Shown here in pieces: positions 23,539 to 35,764 of a DNA stretch of 64,000 nucleotides (its first letter is position 1; the number at the start of each line of letters is the position of its first letter). The notes under the pieces are model-generated. The model was not told where the DNA came from, ran no database searches, and was given only the letters and a program-made list of their open reading frames with translations. Source of the stretch: Castanopsis chinensis (taxonomy: Eukaryota; Streptophyta; Magnoliopsida; Fagales; Fagaceae); contig JAVQMG010000051.1 in the NCBI GenBank assembly GCA_032878915.1, positions 186,001 through 250,000 on the forward strand, given 5' to 3'. The position numbers and the translations under genes are program-made.

Positions 23539-25637
23539 TAAGGTGGTATTGGTGGATGTGAGTTTGTGCCGGTGGTGGCTGGTAAGTGTTGTTGCTATTG
23601 GTGGTCGTCGTTGCGGCAATGGTGGATGTGCTGTTGTTGTTGTTGTTGTTTTTTATGGTGATGATAGGAGGAGATAATATATTATGTTAATATGTAGTAA
23701 ATATTATTTTAATGTATAGTATTGAATGATAAAACATCTGATAAATGAGATGTTGTAAAATGATGTGGTAAAATAATAAAGTAAGCTTTTGATGTATCTA
23801 AATGACATTTTTTATACCAGGATGCTCTAACAAAATAATTTCGAACAAAAGCTTTTCTGTAATATTTTTTACAATTTGGCCATTAAAAAAAAAAAAAAAA
23901 AACCATCCAAAACTAATGAGTAGGATTAAACTTAGAAGCTGACGCCATAATATGATAATAACCATCAATGCTCAAAGTGATGAGAATGGAAAACTTGGCG
24001 CTTGAGTGGAAATGTGACGTGATTGAGGATACAATTACAAAGCAACAGAAGTGATGCCGCTTACGCTATTGCTATGTAGAGACAATTTTGTCGCCTATGC
24101 TTTTAGCTAGAAGACAAACTCCTTTTCAAAATTAAAAAAATTCATTTAAAACTCTTTTAGCTTAAAATAATTAATCAGAACACAACTAACCTGTACACAA
24201 TTTCTATCATTATTACCAAAAGAAAAAATTGTAAAATAATTAAAATAAGACTTTAAAAAAGCGCCTGTAATAGACTAATAGTCTAACCGTACGTATAAAC
24301 ATGTGATGTGACTAAAAAAAAAAAAAAAAAAAGATAGAATATGTGTGTTGTGTTATTAAATAACCACACCCAAATTTTATTCCTCATTTATTTTGGTTTT
24401 GTTAAGAACTGAGAGAGATTAATCATGATCAACGAAGTGTATTTTTTTCTTCCATTCTATTCCACTTGAAATTATAGTCTAAGTAACTTCGTTAATTGAA
24501 ATATACATTTTTTACAATTTTAACTACGAATCTGAATTCGGTAAAGATGTAATGTAAAACTTATATTTTACATCATTTAATAAGAGATTGTTATGTCAGT
24601 TTTTTTACTTAAAATTCAATACATCTTATTATACATAGTAACATTTTAATAAACTCACAATTAAGTTGGATTTTTAACTGGGTATTAAAAATATTTTTAT
24701 GAGTAATAGGTATTAAAATTGATTGATTGTAATTATCTTTATACTTTAATATGTAATATGATAATGTGACATGTTAAAATTGAAAGGATAAAACTTTAGT
24801 TTTACATTACATTCTTATTGAATTTAACCTCTTCAACTACTTCTGCTAAAATTATTTTTGGCCTTGACCTTTTCAAATTCCTTGATTAGAATAAACAGAA
24901 TAATTTTGTAATTTAGTAGTTTTACACTCAATATTTTTCGACAATAAATGTCTGTTTGAGATCCATTTATTTTGTTGAAATTAAAAACTTTTTGTTGAAA
25001 TTACTGTAAATAAAGGTAAAAGTTAGTTGAAATAGTACAGTAAAATTAATTAATAATACCAAAAAATACAGTCAAACACATGAATAATAGTAAAAATAAA
25101 TTGAATAATAAAATAAGTTAGTAAAATTAATTTATCCCACCCATGATATTATTTATTTTCAATTATTTATAATTTATGACAAAAAAAAAATTTTGTGAGA
25201 AAGATTTGTAGTTTTGACTTTTGACTACTTTTGTTTCCAATTAGGAACCTTTGGATTACGTTGAGCCGTATTGCACATCATTAGATATTATCGCATTAAA
25301 TAATTTTCCACTTACGTGCATAACGTTACAAGATATATTATTACTTGGCAACCGGAACCAGAAACCATTGCTTTATTTCCACTGCCATTTCCGTATATCT
25401 GGGATTGTGAGTGCTCTGATCTTCTTCTTTTCATTTCCTTTCTGCACTCCATTGGTTTTTGTGGGAAGAGAACTTTGGTTTTTTTGTTTTTTGTTTTACT
25501 GTCTTTATATTAATATGAAAAACGTTTGCAGAGAGAGATGGGGTTCACTAAGAAAGAGTTTGAATTTCTGGGTGAGATCGGTGTGGGACCCAACAACCTC
25601 GGTGGCTATGTCGATGGTAAATGGAAAGCAACTGGGC
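22628..25637 (+). repeat. tandem duplication D, upstream copy (ALDH7B promoter and partial exon 1)
   Basis: Runs colinear with 25656-27525: the right end of the hAT element, about 1.7 kb of ALDH7B upstream DNA and the first 100 bases of exon 1. The copies share long stretches, such as the phrase around GGCGCTTGAGTGGAAATGTGA, with scattered substitutions and small indels. This copy additionally holds the Harbinger element 22767-23827. Confidence 0.92.
22767..23827. mobile_element. non-autonomous PIF/Harbinger-like element, 1.06 kb
   Basis: Begins GAGCATTCATAGCAGA and ends ACCAGGATGCTC (inverted: GAGCATCCTGGT), with TAA on both sides (22764-22766, 23828-23830). The duplicate copy of this locus (25796-25812) shows the uninterrupted site CTACGTAACAAAATAA, so both ends and the TAA duplication are confirmed. 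The interior has CT-rich and GT-rich tracts and an open frame (22857-23420) without recognisable domains. No transposase is visible. Confidence 0.88.
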
Positions 25638-25651
25638 TATGTCGATGGTAA
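25538..25651 (+). pseudogene. truncated duplicate of ALDH7B exon 1
   Basis: The ATG and first 33 codons equal those of the real exon 1 (MGFTKKEFEFLGEIG...). At 25637 the sequence departs into a second copy of its own CTATGTCGATGGTAAATGGA phrase, giving LCRW and a stop (TAA 25649-25651), so only 37 residues could be made. There is no splice donor and no downstream exons. A duplicated ALDH7B promoter lies in front of it, so a short non-functional transcript is possible. Confidence 0.92.
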
Positions 25652-25655
25652 ATGG

Positions 25656-27525
25656 AACCCAACTCAGTTCGAGTTTTTTTTAAACCTATACCCGATCCTA
25701 TTCTTTATTGGGCCAGGTAAAATTTGGCCCATTACAGCCGAGTCGGATCGGGTATTTGCAGGTTGGATATAAATTATCAACCCTACTACGTAACAAAATA
25801 ATTTCGAACAAAAGCTTTTCAGTAATATTTTTTACAATTTGGCCAAAATAAATAAAATAAAAATAAAAACCATCCAAAACTAATGAGTAGGAATAAACTT
25901 AGAAGCAAGACGCCAAAATAACCATCATTAATGCTCCAAGTGATGAGAATGGAAAAGTTGGCGCTTGAGTGGAAATGTGATGTGATTGAGGATACAATTA
26001 CAAAGCAACAGAGGTGATGCCGCTTACGCTATTGCTATGCTTTTAGCTAGAAGACAAACTCCTTTTCAAAAATAAAAAAATTCATTTAAAATTTTTTTAG
26101 CTTAAAATAATTAATCAGAACACAACTAACCTGTACACAATTTCTATCGTTATTACCAGAAGAAAAAATTGTATAATAATTAAAATAAGACTTTAAAAAT
26201 GCCTGTAATAGTCTAACCGAGCGGATAAACATGTGATGTGACTAAAAAAAAAAAAAAAAAAAAGGATAGAATATATGTGTTGTGTTATTAAATAACCACA
26301 CCCAAATTTTATCCCCCATTTATTTTGGTTCCGTTAAGAACGAAGAGAGATTAATCATGATCAACAACATGTATCCCATCTGAAATTATAGTCTATGTAA
26401 CTTCATTTATTGACATATATATTTTTTACAATTTTAACTATGAGTTTGAATTCGATAAAGATGTAATGTAAAACTTATATTTTACATCATCTAATAAGAG
26501 ATTATTATATTTTTTTTTTACTTAAAACTCAATACATCTTATTATACATAATAATATCTCAATAAACTCACAATTAAATTGAATTTTTTAAATGGCTATT
26601 AAATATATTTTTTAATGAGTAATGGATATTAAAATTGATTGATTGTAATTGTGCATATTCTTTAAATGTAATATGATGATGTGACATGTTAATATTGAAA
26701 GGATAAAATTTTAATTTTACACTACATCCTTATTGAATTTAATTTCTTCAACTACTTTTGCTAAAATTATTTTTGGCCTTGACCTTTTCAAATTCCTTGA
26801 TTGGAATCAGCAGAATAATTTTGTAATTCAGTACTTTACACACAATATTTCTCATAATAAATGTTTGTTTGAGATCCGTTTATTTAGATGAAACTGAAAA
26901 TTTTATGCTGAAAGTACTGTAAATAAAAGTAAAAATTAGTTGAAATAATACGGTGAGATTCATGAATAATACAAAAAAATACAGTAAATAATATTATTTA
27001 TTAACAAAATTAATTTATCCCACCAATGATATTATTTATTTTCAATCATTTATAATTTATGACCAAAAAAAAAATTGTGAGAAAGATTTGTAGTTTTGAC
27101 TACTTTTGTTTCCAATTAGGTACCTTTGGATCATGTTGAGCCATATTGCACATCATTAGATATTTTCGCATTAAATTAAATAATTATCCACTTACGTGCA
27201 AAACGTTACAATATATATTATTACTTGGCAACCAGAACCAGAAACCATTGCTCTATTTCCACTGCCATTTCCATATATCTGGGATTGTGAGTGCTCTGAT
27301 CTTCTTCTTTTCATTTCCTTTCTGCACTGCATTGGTTTTTGTGGGAAGAGAAACTTTGTTTTGTTTTGTTTTTTGTTTTTTTTCCTCTGTTTTTATATTA
27401 ATCTGAAAAACGTTTGCAGAGAGAGATGGGGTTCACTAAGAAAGAGTTTGAATTTCTGGGTGAGATCGGTGTGGGACCCAACAACCTCGGTGGCTATGTC
27501 GATGGTAAATGGAAAGCAACTGGGC
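25656..27525 (+). repeat. tandem duplication D, downstream copy (functional ALDH7B promoter)
   Basis: Counterpart of 22628-25637 without the Harbinger insertion. The first 140 bases (25656-25795) are the right end of the hAT element at 21634-22758. The rest is the ALDH7B upstream region leading into exon 1. Confidence 0.92.
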
Positions 27526-30500
27526 CTGTCGTCTCCTCTGTTAATCCTTCAAACAATCAGGTTTTGCCTTACTCATCGGATTTTAGTGAATTTTATTTTA
27601 TTTTTTCATTTTAAATATTGCATATTTAAAGAAAATTATAGGGATGGATTTGAGTTCTGGCTGAATATGATATATAGATTTTTATTAGTTACAGATTTTT
27701 TAGTCCTTTGGGTTATTGTTTTATTGATCTGTGGAAATCAGTAAGTTTAAGCTTCAGTGGACTGTCCTCATGGAAAAATGGTTATTTATTTTGATAATTC
27801 GATAGTTACAACAATTGGGAGATTTGAACCAGGGATGTCTCCGTTGGAAAGATCATAATTTTACCTAAAGTGGGTCATGCTTATTATTTTATTGTTGCAG
27901 TTTTGTTAATTGAACACTTGGGCTGAAGTTTTTGTTTTCAGCTTGGGAGGAGGAAATTTTGGTTTTTTTATATTATTGAATAGAATAGAATTGAGTTTGA
28001 GCTTGATTGTTAAACCTGCAATCTCGTTGTATTTGTTTGATCATTCAAAAAATGTTCAAAATTAAGAGATAATCCATGAGAATTTGTGTGTTTTTCTTTA
28101 TGCTTTGTGGGTTATTAGCTATTTCTGTACCATATTCTGATTCTTTTGCATTTGGATCTAGGAAATTGCTAGAGTCACTGAAGCATCTATTCAAGATTAT
28201 GAGGAGGGAATGAAAGCTTGCAATGAAGCAGCCAAGAAATGGATGAGTGTCAGTTGATTATGTTCTTTGCTAATGACATCAAAACACGTGAAATTGCAGC
28301 GTTCTGTTAGGATGCCTGGATATGTTTTGTTTGACAGTTGATGTTTTCTTTCCGCAGGTTCCTGCACCAAAGAGAGGTGAAATAGTTAGACAGATAGGAG
28401 ATGCACTAAGAGCTAAATTGGAGTTTCTGGGTAGGCTTGTGTCGCTTGAGATGGGAAAGATACTTCCTGAAGGAATAGGGGAGGTTCAAGTATGATACTA
28501 TACTATTCTTTGCCTAATTTTATTTATTCTGTAGTGTTTTGTTGGACAATGCTGCTACTCATTATTTTTAAGGGCAGGAGGCAAAGGTTGGGGTTGTGCC
28601 CTGAGGCATCTTTCTTGAATGTCACTTTTAAGTAGGCCTTTGCAGCTTTTAGGGCTTTATGTTACTATCTAAATTTTATAGATATGGGGTTCGAAATAGC
28701 AATGCCTTATTCTTATTGTGAGTTTGCTAGAATTATAGTTAAGTGATTAAACTTACCATTTTCTAACAGTTTAGCTTTTGGGACAATCAGTAATTTAACA
28801 TGGTATCAGAATAAAAGGTCTTGAGTTCGATCTTTGTCTCCTTCATTCTACTTCCGATTTAAATTCCCACGTGTTGGGCCTCACCTATTAAAAGGTAGTT
28901 TCAGCCCATACGTGAGGGGAGTCTTAGAAGTATATGGTCAAATGATTAAATCTACTATATCCTAACAACTTAACTTTTGGGACAATCGGTAATTTAACAT
29001 GGTATCAGAGCAAGAGATCTTGAGTTCGATCCCTGTCTTCACTCTATTTCTAATTTAAAATGTTAAATTTTCACTTGTTAGGCTCCCACTTACTAAGGGA
29101 AAGTTTAGGTCTACAAGTGAGAGAGAGTGTTAGAATTATGGTTAAGTGATTACACTCACCATTTCCTAATAGTTTAAGCTTTTGGGACAATCGGTAATTT
29201 AATTGAGTTGTTCTACACCCAGCAACTTCTGATGAGGTGGTTTACTTAGTAGTTACTTACCCTCTGGTTATTGAAGAGGATTTGCTTATAACTATCGACA
29301 GCTTTATATATCTACATAGTTCATAATTTTTCTATCTCACTTGTATACATGATCTAGATGAGCAGAGGAACCATGAAGAGTAACTGGGATCAATTCAATA
29401 ATATGTGTGTGTGTGTGTGTTTGTTTTCATTTGGGATATGCATTTGTCTGCTTCATTTTTATTTACTTGTTTATATTATTTTATATCTCTCTCCCTCTTT
29501 CTCTGTTTTTTAAACTCTACCTATATAATTAATTGTGTCAATTTTGTCCCTCAACTTTCAAAATCAAGTTAATTTTATTGTTAATCAAGATAACAACCAA
29601 GGATAAAATTGACTTGATTTTGAAGCTTGAGAGGTGGAATTGACTTGATTTTGAAACTTGAGAGATGGAATTGACTTGATTTTAAAACCTAAAGGATGAA
29701 ATTGACACAATTAATAATTGATGGACCGTGATTTTGAAAGTTGAAGAACGAAACTAACACTATTAATGTATAAGGAAGAAATTTAAACTGTGAAAAATGT
29801 ACAGATGCCAAATTTGTAGTTTGGCTTTTTAAAAATTCTCTTGTTGGTGGGCATTCCATGGTCATATGGTGCATAGAGAGTTGATCTTTTGAGAAAATTT
29901 AGCGATCTTCAAGATATGTTTAGATGAACTTATCAGTTAGTGTTTATTGATCTTTTTTTTAACCTTTTTCAGTGACTCTAAAGCTGTATTCTTTAACAGG
30001 AAATTATTGATATGTGCGATTATGCTGTTGGTTTAAGCCGGCAACTGAATGGATCTATCATACCTTCCGAACGTAAGCTCATACATCTTCTGACTGCTAA
30101 TTTGAATGGTTCCATCAAATATAAGAATCTTCATGATAGCTGAATAAAACTTTTAATAGCTGGGCTTAAATGTTAATTGACCTTTAATGGAGTCCGCAGT
30201 TCAAGAATGGATTTGTTTTAGAATTGTTGTCTCTCTTGAGCTTGTTTCTTTCAAAGATTCTAACTCATATTTTCTGTTTTCCTTTTTCCAGGTCCAGATC
30301 ATATGATGTTTGAGGTGCAGTACTAAATCAGGCATTGGGATGTGATTATATTCAATATTATGTTAAATTTGACTTTGTTACCCCAAATTGAGGTGAGCAT
30401 GCTCTAACTGCAGGTGTGGAATCCGCTGGGGATAGTGGGTGTAATCACTGCTTTCAACTTCCCATGTGCTGTTCTTGGTGTGTTCTTCTTCTGTCACTGT

Positions 30501-33500
30501 CACTGAAAAAGTTATCTTAATTTTAATTTTGTCAAATCATGAAATGATAAGGATCATTTAGAGCTACTCTGTTTAATTAGTTTGACTAATATGGGTCTAG
30601 CATCATCATTGGTTCTCTTTGTGTATATTTACTGCCTTGGTATGCTATGAGTATAGCATGAGACTGAATAAACTTTGCTGGATGCCTGGATCTGATTATT
30701 TACTTGTCCAGGTTAGCCATGAATGCAGGGCAATTAGCTACTGGTTTACATTGAAAGGATTCTTTTAAAGTATAGTTTTCTATATTCCTGATGAATAAAA
30801 AATTAGTTTGGATCCTTTTTTCTAATGTGAAAATTTAGTTTTACCTTGATTTTCGAGTTTGCATATCTAGCTATTCTTTGGGTCAGTTTGTCTTGACCTC
30901 TATCATTCACGCAAAACAATACTTTTGCCTAGATTTTGAGTTTATTTTTAATCAGGCTATTGGTTGGGTGCGTTTGTCTAGCTTTCCTTTTTATATCGTA
31001 CACTGAGTAGATGTAAACTGGCAATGCCTGTCTGCTATAATATGCCATGCTATTTTTTTCAATGTTTTTACAACATGATACAAGATTAACATGCAGATGG
31101 ATGGATGAGAAATTTTTTATTGATTAGACATATACTATTTGTGATTGTAAAATTCCATGTCTGTTTAGATGTGAAATTTTTATTCAGGTGCCTATGTTAT
31201 GACACTTGTTTACTGCCTGCCATTAAGCCATTAATAATTATTTTCTCTGTTGCTTTAGGGTGGAATGCCTGCATTGCTTTAGTCGCTGGTAACTGTGTTG
31301 TGTGGTAAGTTATATGTCCATTTCCTGACTTTAATTTTTTATTTGTAGTTTACTCGCACCCAGTGGGTTTTGATTTTTGAACCCATGAGTGCCATTGAGC
31401 CAAAGCTGATTGATCTATCTCCTGATTTAAAGGCTTATACTTACATTTGTTTCACTTATTCTTTCAGCCATGATTTTCTTTAATACCAAGATATTTTCTT
31501 CTGAAATTCAATTGAGAAGATAAATGTTTAGACCAGTTGTCTTAGTTTATTCTATTGCATCTTCTGCACTTGAATAATGGCTCAAACTATTTACAACGTT
31601 TTATAAGAAAAAAGTTAGGTTAATGATCCTTGTATCATAATTCTAACATGATATCCAAATATTCCATTGTTGAGTTTTTTTTACTTCTTCATTCTTCAAG
31701 GTATCACACAGTTTGAATTCCCAACCCCCGCTGTAAATGTGTGCTATTGCTACTATTTTTGCATGTGCTCCTATTATTGTTGAATCCCTCCTTCCGAAAA
31801 AAAAAAAAAACCAACTTAAATATGATGTTAAGGGCTTTTTTGCCTTTATTCTATTGAGAAGGGAAGCACCTGTGTTAAACAGGTAGATTAATTGATATAT
31901 CTAGTACCCTAGTAGTTTATAGTAACATTATTTTCTAAAAAAAATCACTTTTCAATATCTTCAGTTCCTTGCCACTGAGTACAGAAGTATGTTTGATTAC
32001 ATTCCTATTTTACATAGATTACAGGAGTTGTTACTTACCATGCTATGCATGTCAGGAAGGGTGCTCCAACGACTCCATTGATAACTATTGCTGTGACTAA
32101 GCTTGTGGCAGAGGTTTTTGAGAAGAACAACTTGCCTGGTGCAATATTCACATCTTTCTGTGGAGGTGCTGAAATTGGTCAAGCAATAGCAAAAGATACA
32201 CGTATAGCACTGGTCTCATTCACTGGAAGCTCAAAGGTAAATTTATGATTTGTTTGTGCCACTGCTATTAGCATCACTCTTTTATGAATATATTTAAAAT
32301 AGACATAAAGTTCATCGATTCTTGAAAGTGAAAACATGAGTTTTCTGTGTGAGATAAGTTGAATTGTATATAAAAGTTTTGGACCAAGAAACATATTCTC
32401 AGTGGTTGGTACCCATTATGATTTACTAATGCATTTTTTAAAACAACTGTTGGTGTAAAAGAGCTATTCCTTGCAAAGTCTGACGCATATTAAAACTCAA
32501 AGTCACGTGTAATTTATATGTATATATATAGTCACACACACACACACACACACACACAGTCCTATCTTTGATAAATTGCTGTTACATAAAAGTGTAACAA
32601 GCATATAGTCAAACCCTGCCTCCCAGGTGCCCATATATGCCGCTTATTTAGGGAAATTTTATTATATTTTTAAATCAATTTTTGGGTCAGAGTTTTTATC
32701 CACATCTTCTTCATCTAAGCGTGTCTCCTGCCTTCTGAATTATAGGTAGGTTCAATAGTCCAGAAAACGGTAAATGAAAGGTTTGGCAAATGCTTGCTTG
32801 AATTAAGTGGGAACAATGCGATAATTGTCATGGATGATGCCGACATAGACCTAGCTGCGCGTTCTATTTTGTTTGCAGCTGTTGGTACAGCTGGTCAGCG
32901 CTGCACAACATGCCGCAGACTGGTAATATATTTCTGTTTACAATTTAATGACGGTTCCAATGTGGTCATAGTTAGCCCTTACAGCAATTATTTTTTTGGT
33001 AAGTATCCCTTACAGTAATTTCTTTGCTTACTTTGGGTGTAGTATCTTCATGAAAGCATATACCAGAAGGTATTAGATCAACTAATTGGAGTTTACAAGC
33101 AAGTCAAAGTTGGGGACCCCTTGGAGAAAGGAACTCTGGTTGGACCAGTACATACACGTGCCTCAAGGGACAACTTTGAGAAAGGGATTTCAAGCATAAA
33201 ATCCCAGGCATGTATTCTGTCTCTTGTAATTGACTATTGTAAGCATCTTCAATCATTTGACCTCATATGATGTACTAAGTGTTTTTGTTCACATAACTAC
33301 TTGATACTTGTATAATCAGGGAGGGAAAATCCTGGTAGGTGGATCAGTTATAGAATCAGATGGAAATTTTGTGCAGCCGACCATTGTTGAGATCTCCCCA
33401 GATGCCTCCATAGTGAAAGAAGAATTGTTTGGTCCTGTTCTATATGTTATGAAATTCAAGGTAATTTCTTCATGAAATTACATCCATTTGCATGTATGGT

Positions 33501-34381
33501 TTTGATTGATATTCTCATCAGATCAAAGTTCTCATTTTGCATTTGAAAACTTGCACAGACTCTAGATGAAGCAATTGAAATGAACAATTCGGTACCACAA
33601 GGATTGAGTAGTTCAATCTTCACACGCAAGCCTGAGATTATATTTAAATGGATAGGGTGAGTGCTCATAAAATCGATCTTTACTTTCTGTTTGAAAGACT
33701 TATATAATTGTATGTTTGAGCTTTGCATGTTTTTATTTATATTGTAGACACTAACAGGTATGTTTAACTAAATTAGTTAGTAAAAGATTGTAACTTTTGT
33801 TTTGAAGTTCTAATCTGATCACTGTTGGAAACTACAGATGTGTAAGGTTTAATGTTACAAGTTACTTTTCTACTGATGTATTCAATGACAATTATAACCT
33901 CGTTAAATAGTGTAATAGAGCATTTTGCATCCAATTAAAATTTTTTCTATGAAATGTAAAAATCTGTAAATCTGTACTTATTCTATAATATCTGTATATC
34001 TCTCTTCTATGCAATATGTATCAATTGTTGATGTATTTAGAGTATTATTGTAGGCCACATGGCAGTGATTGTGGTATAGTGAATGTAAACATACCTACAA
34101 ATGGAGCTGAAATTGGTGGTGCTTTTGGTGGAGAAAAGGCAACTGGTGGTGGTCGTGAAGCAGGAAGCGACTCTTGGAAGCAATACATGCGACGATCAAC
34201 ATGGTAATATTTTACTGATTGATTTGCTTGGATATTTGTGCACGAACATTCTCATTCTTCAGTTCAATTTTTTTTTTTTTTTTTGGGTACTTTTCACAAT
34301 GACTTAACCATTCTTCTCCTTCTCAGTACAATCAATTATGGAAGTGAACTACCATTGGCTCAGGGAATTAATTTTGGCTAA
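27426..34381 (+). CDS. ALDH7B: aldehyde dehydrogenase family 7 (antiquitin), 14 exons
   Basis: Exons: 27426-27560, 28162-28248, 28358-28489, 30000-30072, 30292-30314, 30414-30477, 31259-31304, 32056-32236, 32746-32922, 33043-33207, 33320-33460, 33559-33656, 34054-34203, 34327-34381. Joined length 1527 nt, exactly 508 residues, the usual plant ALDH7B size. The enzyme oxidises aldehydes such as alpha-aminoadipic semialdehyde with NAD+ and is stress-induced in plants. Visible motifs: WNPLGIVGVITAFNFP, FTGSSKVGS (NAD-binding fold), general-base Glu about 266 in LELSGNN, catalytic Cys about 300 in GQRCTTCRR, and the antiquitin C-terminal GGAFGGEKATGGGREAGSD followed by YMRRSTCTINYG. All introns are GT-AG except the one after exon 10, which begins GC. 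Intron 3 contains a TRIM array. The first exon and promoter are duplicated upstream. Confidence 0.96.
28725..29204 (+). mobile_element. TRIM retrotransposon array (three LTRs, two internal segments)
   Basis: Three related 76-78-bp terminal repeats lie at 28725-28800, 28922-28999 and 29129-29204; each carries GGGACAATCRGTAATTTAA. After the first two comes the primer-binding site TGGTATCAGA (28801, 29000) and an internal segment of about 120-130 bp with GAGTTCGATC. GAGTT flanks the whole array (28720-28724, 29205-29209), a perfect 5-bp target duplication, so it inserted as one unit. It lies in ALDH7B intron 3, same strand as the gene. Confidence 0.88.
32533..32558 (+). repeat. (CA)n microsatellite in ALDH7B intron 8
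   Basis: Pure CA run in the intron between exons 8 and 9. Confidence 0.9.
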
Positions 34382-35164
34382 TAAGTTGGCCTTGCAGTGA
34401 GGTATGCTTGCTCTGTCTTCATGATCTGAGTTCAACATGGAGGATCATGATACATGCAACAAAATCTGCTGTTGAGGTTGTGCCTCTCCTGCCAATTTTA
34501 ATGTATTACAAAAAAAGAAAAAAGAAAAAAGAAAAAAAAAAAGGAGATTTCAGATTGCCTTATGTACTATGTAGAACTGGTCTTATTTCTGTTTACAACA
34601 AATAAAAGCATTTTAAAATAAATTATCTGATAGTTGAGCTGTATTGTTTTGCATATGTTTTGATGTTTTCCTATTGATCTCTTCTGCGTTTTCGAAAGGT
34701 CTGTGGGAAATAAACCAAACATGAAAATGGCCTAGCAGCTGTTTGGGATCCAATGTTATATCACTCTCATTAGTTTGAGTCTCAGATAAGAGCTTTGGTT
34801 AACCTTAAGAGTCTTCTCCAATTTTTATTTTTATTTTTTATTTTTTTGATCACTTTGTATTTTATTTATGTTTTTGGTGCGGGTAGAAGTCAATATTTTC
34901 GTGTTAAGCATCTAAATTCTGTAGTGTATGTATATACATCCATTTGCAACAGTTAAATAAGAGGTTATCATTGGATTAAAATAAGTAAGCAAGAAAGATA
35001 ACTTGAGAGAGAGAGAGAGGGATGAAGGAGGAGAGAGTTACCGAGAAGAGAGAACGGTGTTTAGGGACAAAGTTGTCTTTAGGGACTAAAGTGGTCAATT
35101 TTGAAATCTCATGGACCTGATTGGCATAAGCTCAAATCTCAGGGGATGTGAGTGGAATTTACCC
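34382..35164. other. ALDH7B 3' flank and intergenic DNA
   Basis: The first 200-300 bases are probably 3' UTR. A purine run (AAAAGAAAAAAG) occurs at 34510-34545 and a GA-rich stretch at 35000-35060. No gene is seen. Confidence 0.5.
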
Positions 35165-35236
35165 AATACACTAATATTATAAGTCATGCTAACTGTTGTG
35201 AAAATATTGTATCCTTAAACTTATTAATTTAGTTTA

Positions 35237-35423
35237 AGAAATGATATATCTACAACATTTTTCACAATATTTTTTTATTCTTATAACAAATTATAAGTGA
35301 CAGGTTATTACTGGTTATTGTTGTTGGGACAAAAAAATAATCTTAGTGTTAAGTTCAAATTTGAACTAATAACAACTAATCACCTATAATTTATTGTAAA
35401 AATATTGTGGACATGACACCTCT
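35237..35423. mobile_element. Mutator-type MITE, 187 bp
   Basis: Begins AGAAATGATATATC and ends GACACCTCT, with long imperfect inverted repeats (ATTTTTCACAATAT / AAAAATATTGTGGAC). AATTTAGTTTA stands on both sides (35226-35236, 35424-35434), and the duplicate locus near 41250 has the single-copy site AATTTAATTTAGC. A related copy lies at 58242-58431. The 9-11 bp target duplication points to the Mutator class. Confidence 0.8.
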
Positions 35424-35764
35424 AATTTAGTTTAGCTAATAATACACAAGGACATCCTTACTGGGGGGGTAGTAGAAAAAAAAATCGAAATAATAGTATA
35501 CACGCATTGGTGAAGGAAGGAGTTAAAATTGTACCAAACCAAAGGGACAGATTTCCACCAGTTGTGTCTTTGAACCCACTACAGAAGAATGAGAGAACCA
35601 CAAAGAAAGTTGCCTAACTTGTACGATGAATGTGACTTTTGTAATTTTGTATCCATCCTTTTAGGTCCAGGTGTGGGGACTGAAATAATATAAATTTCTG
35701 TAAGCGAAAAAAGAAATCATATAAATTTCTTAAAAACCAATCATGGGATCTAAAACAAAATTTT

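Noticed and set aside
25251..25772. 173-codon open frame over the duplicated ALDH7B promoter
   Set aside because: It reads the promoter and pseudo-exon in the wrong frame; the real homology is in another frame starting at 25538.
33208..33319. Alternative canonical GT donor at 33211 for ALDH7B intron 10
   Set aside because: Joining there to 33320 shifts the frame and gives a stop within a few codons; the GC donor at 33208 restores the family sequence SQGGKIL exactly.
35520..35690. Possible gene fragment shared by C and C' (41337-41540)
   Set aside because: The open frame exists only in C', is interrupted in C, and no family could be recognised.
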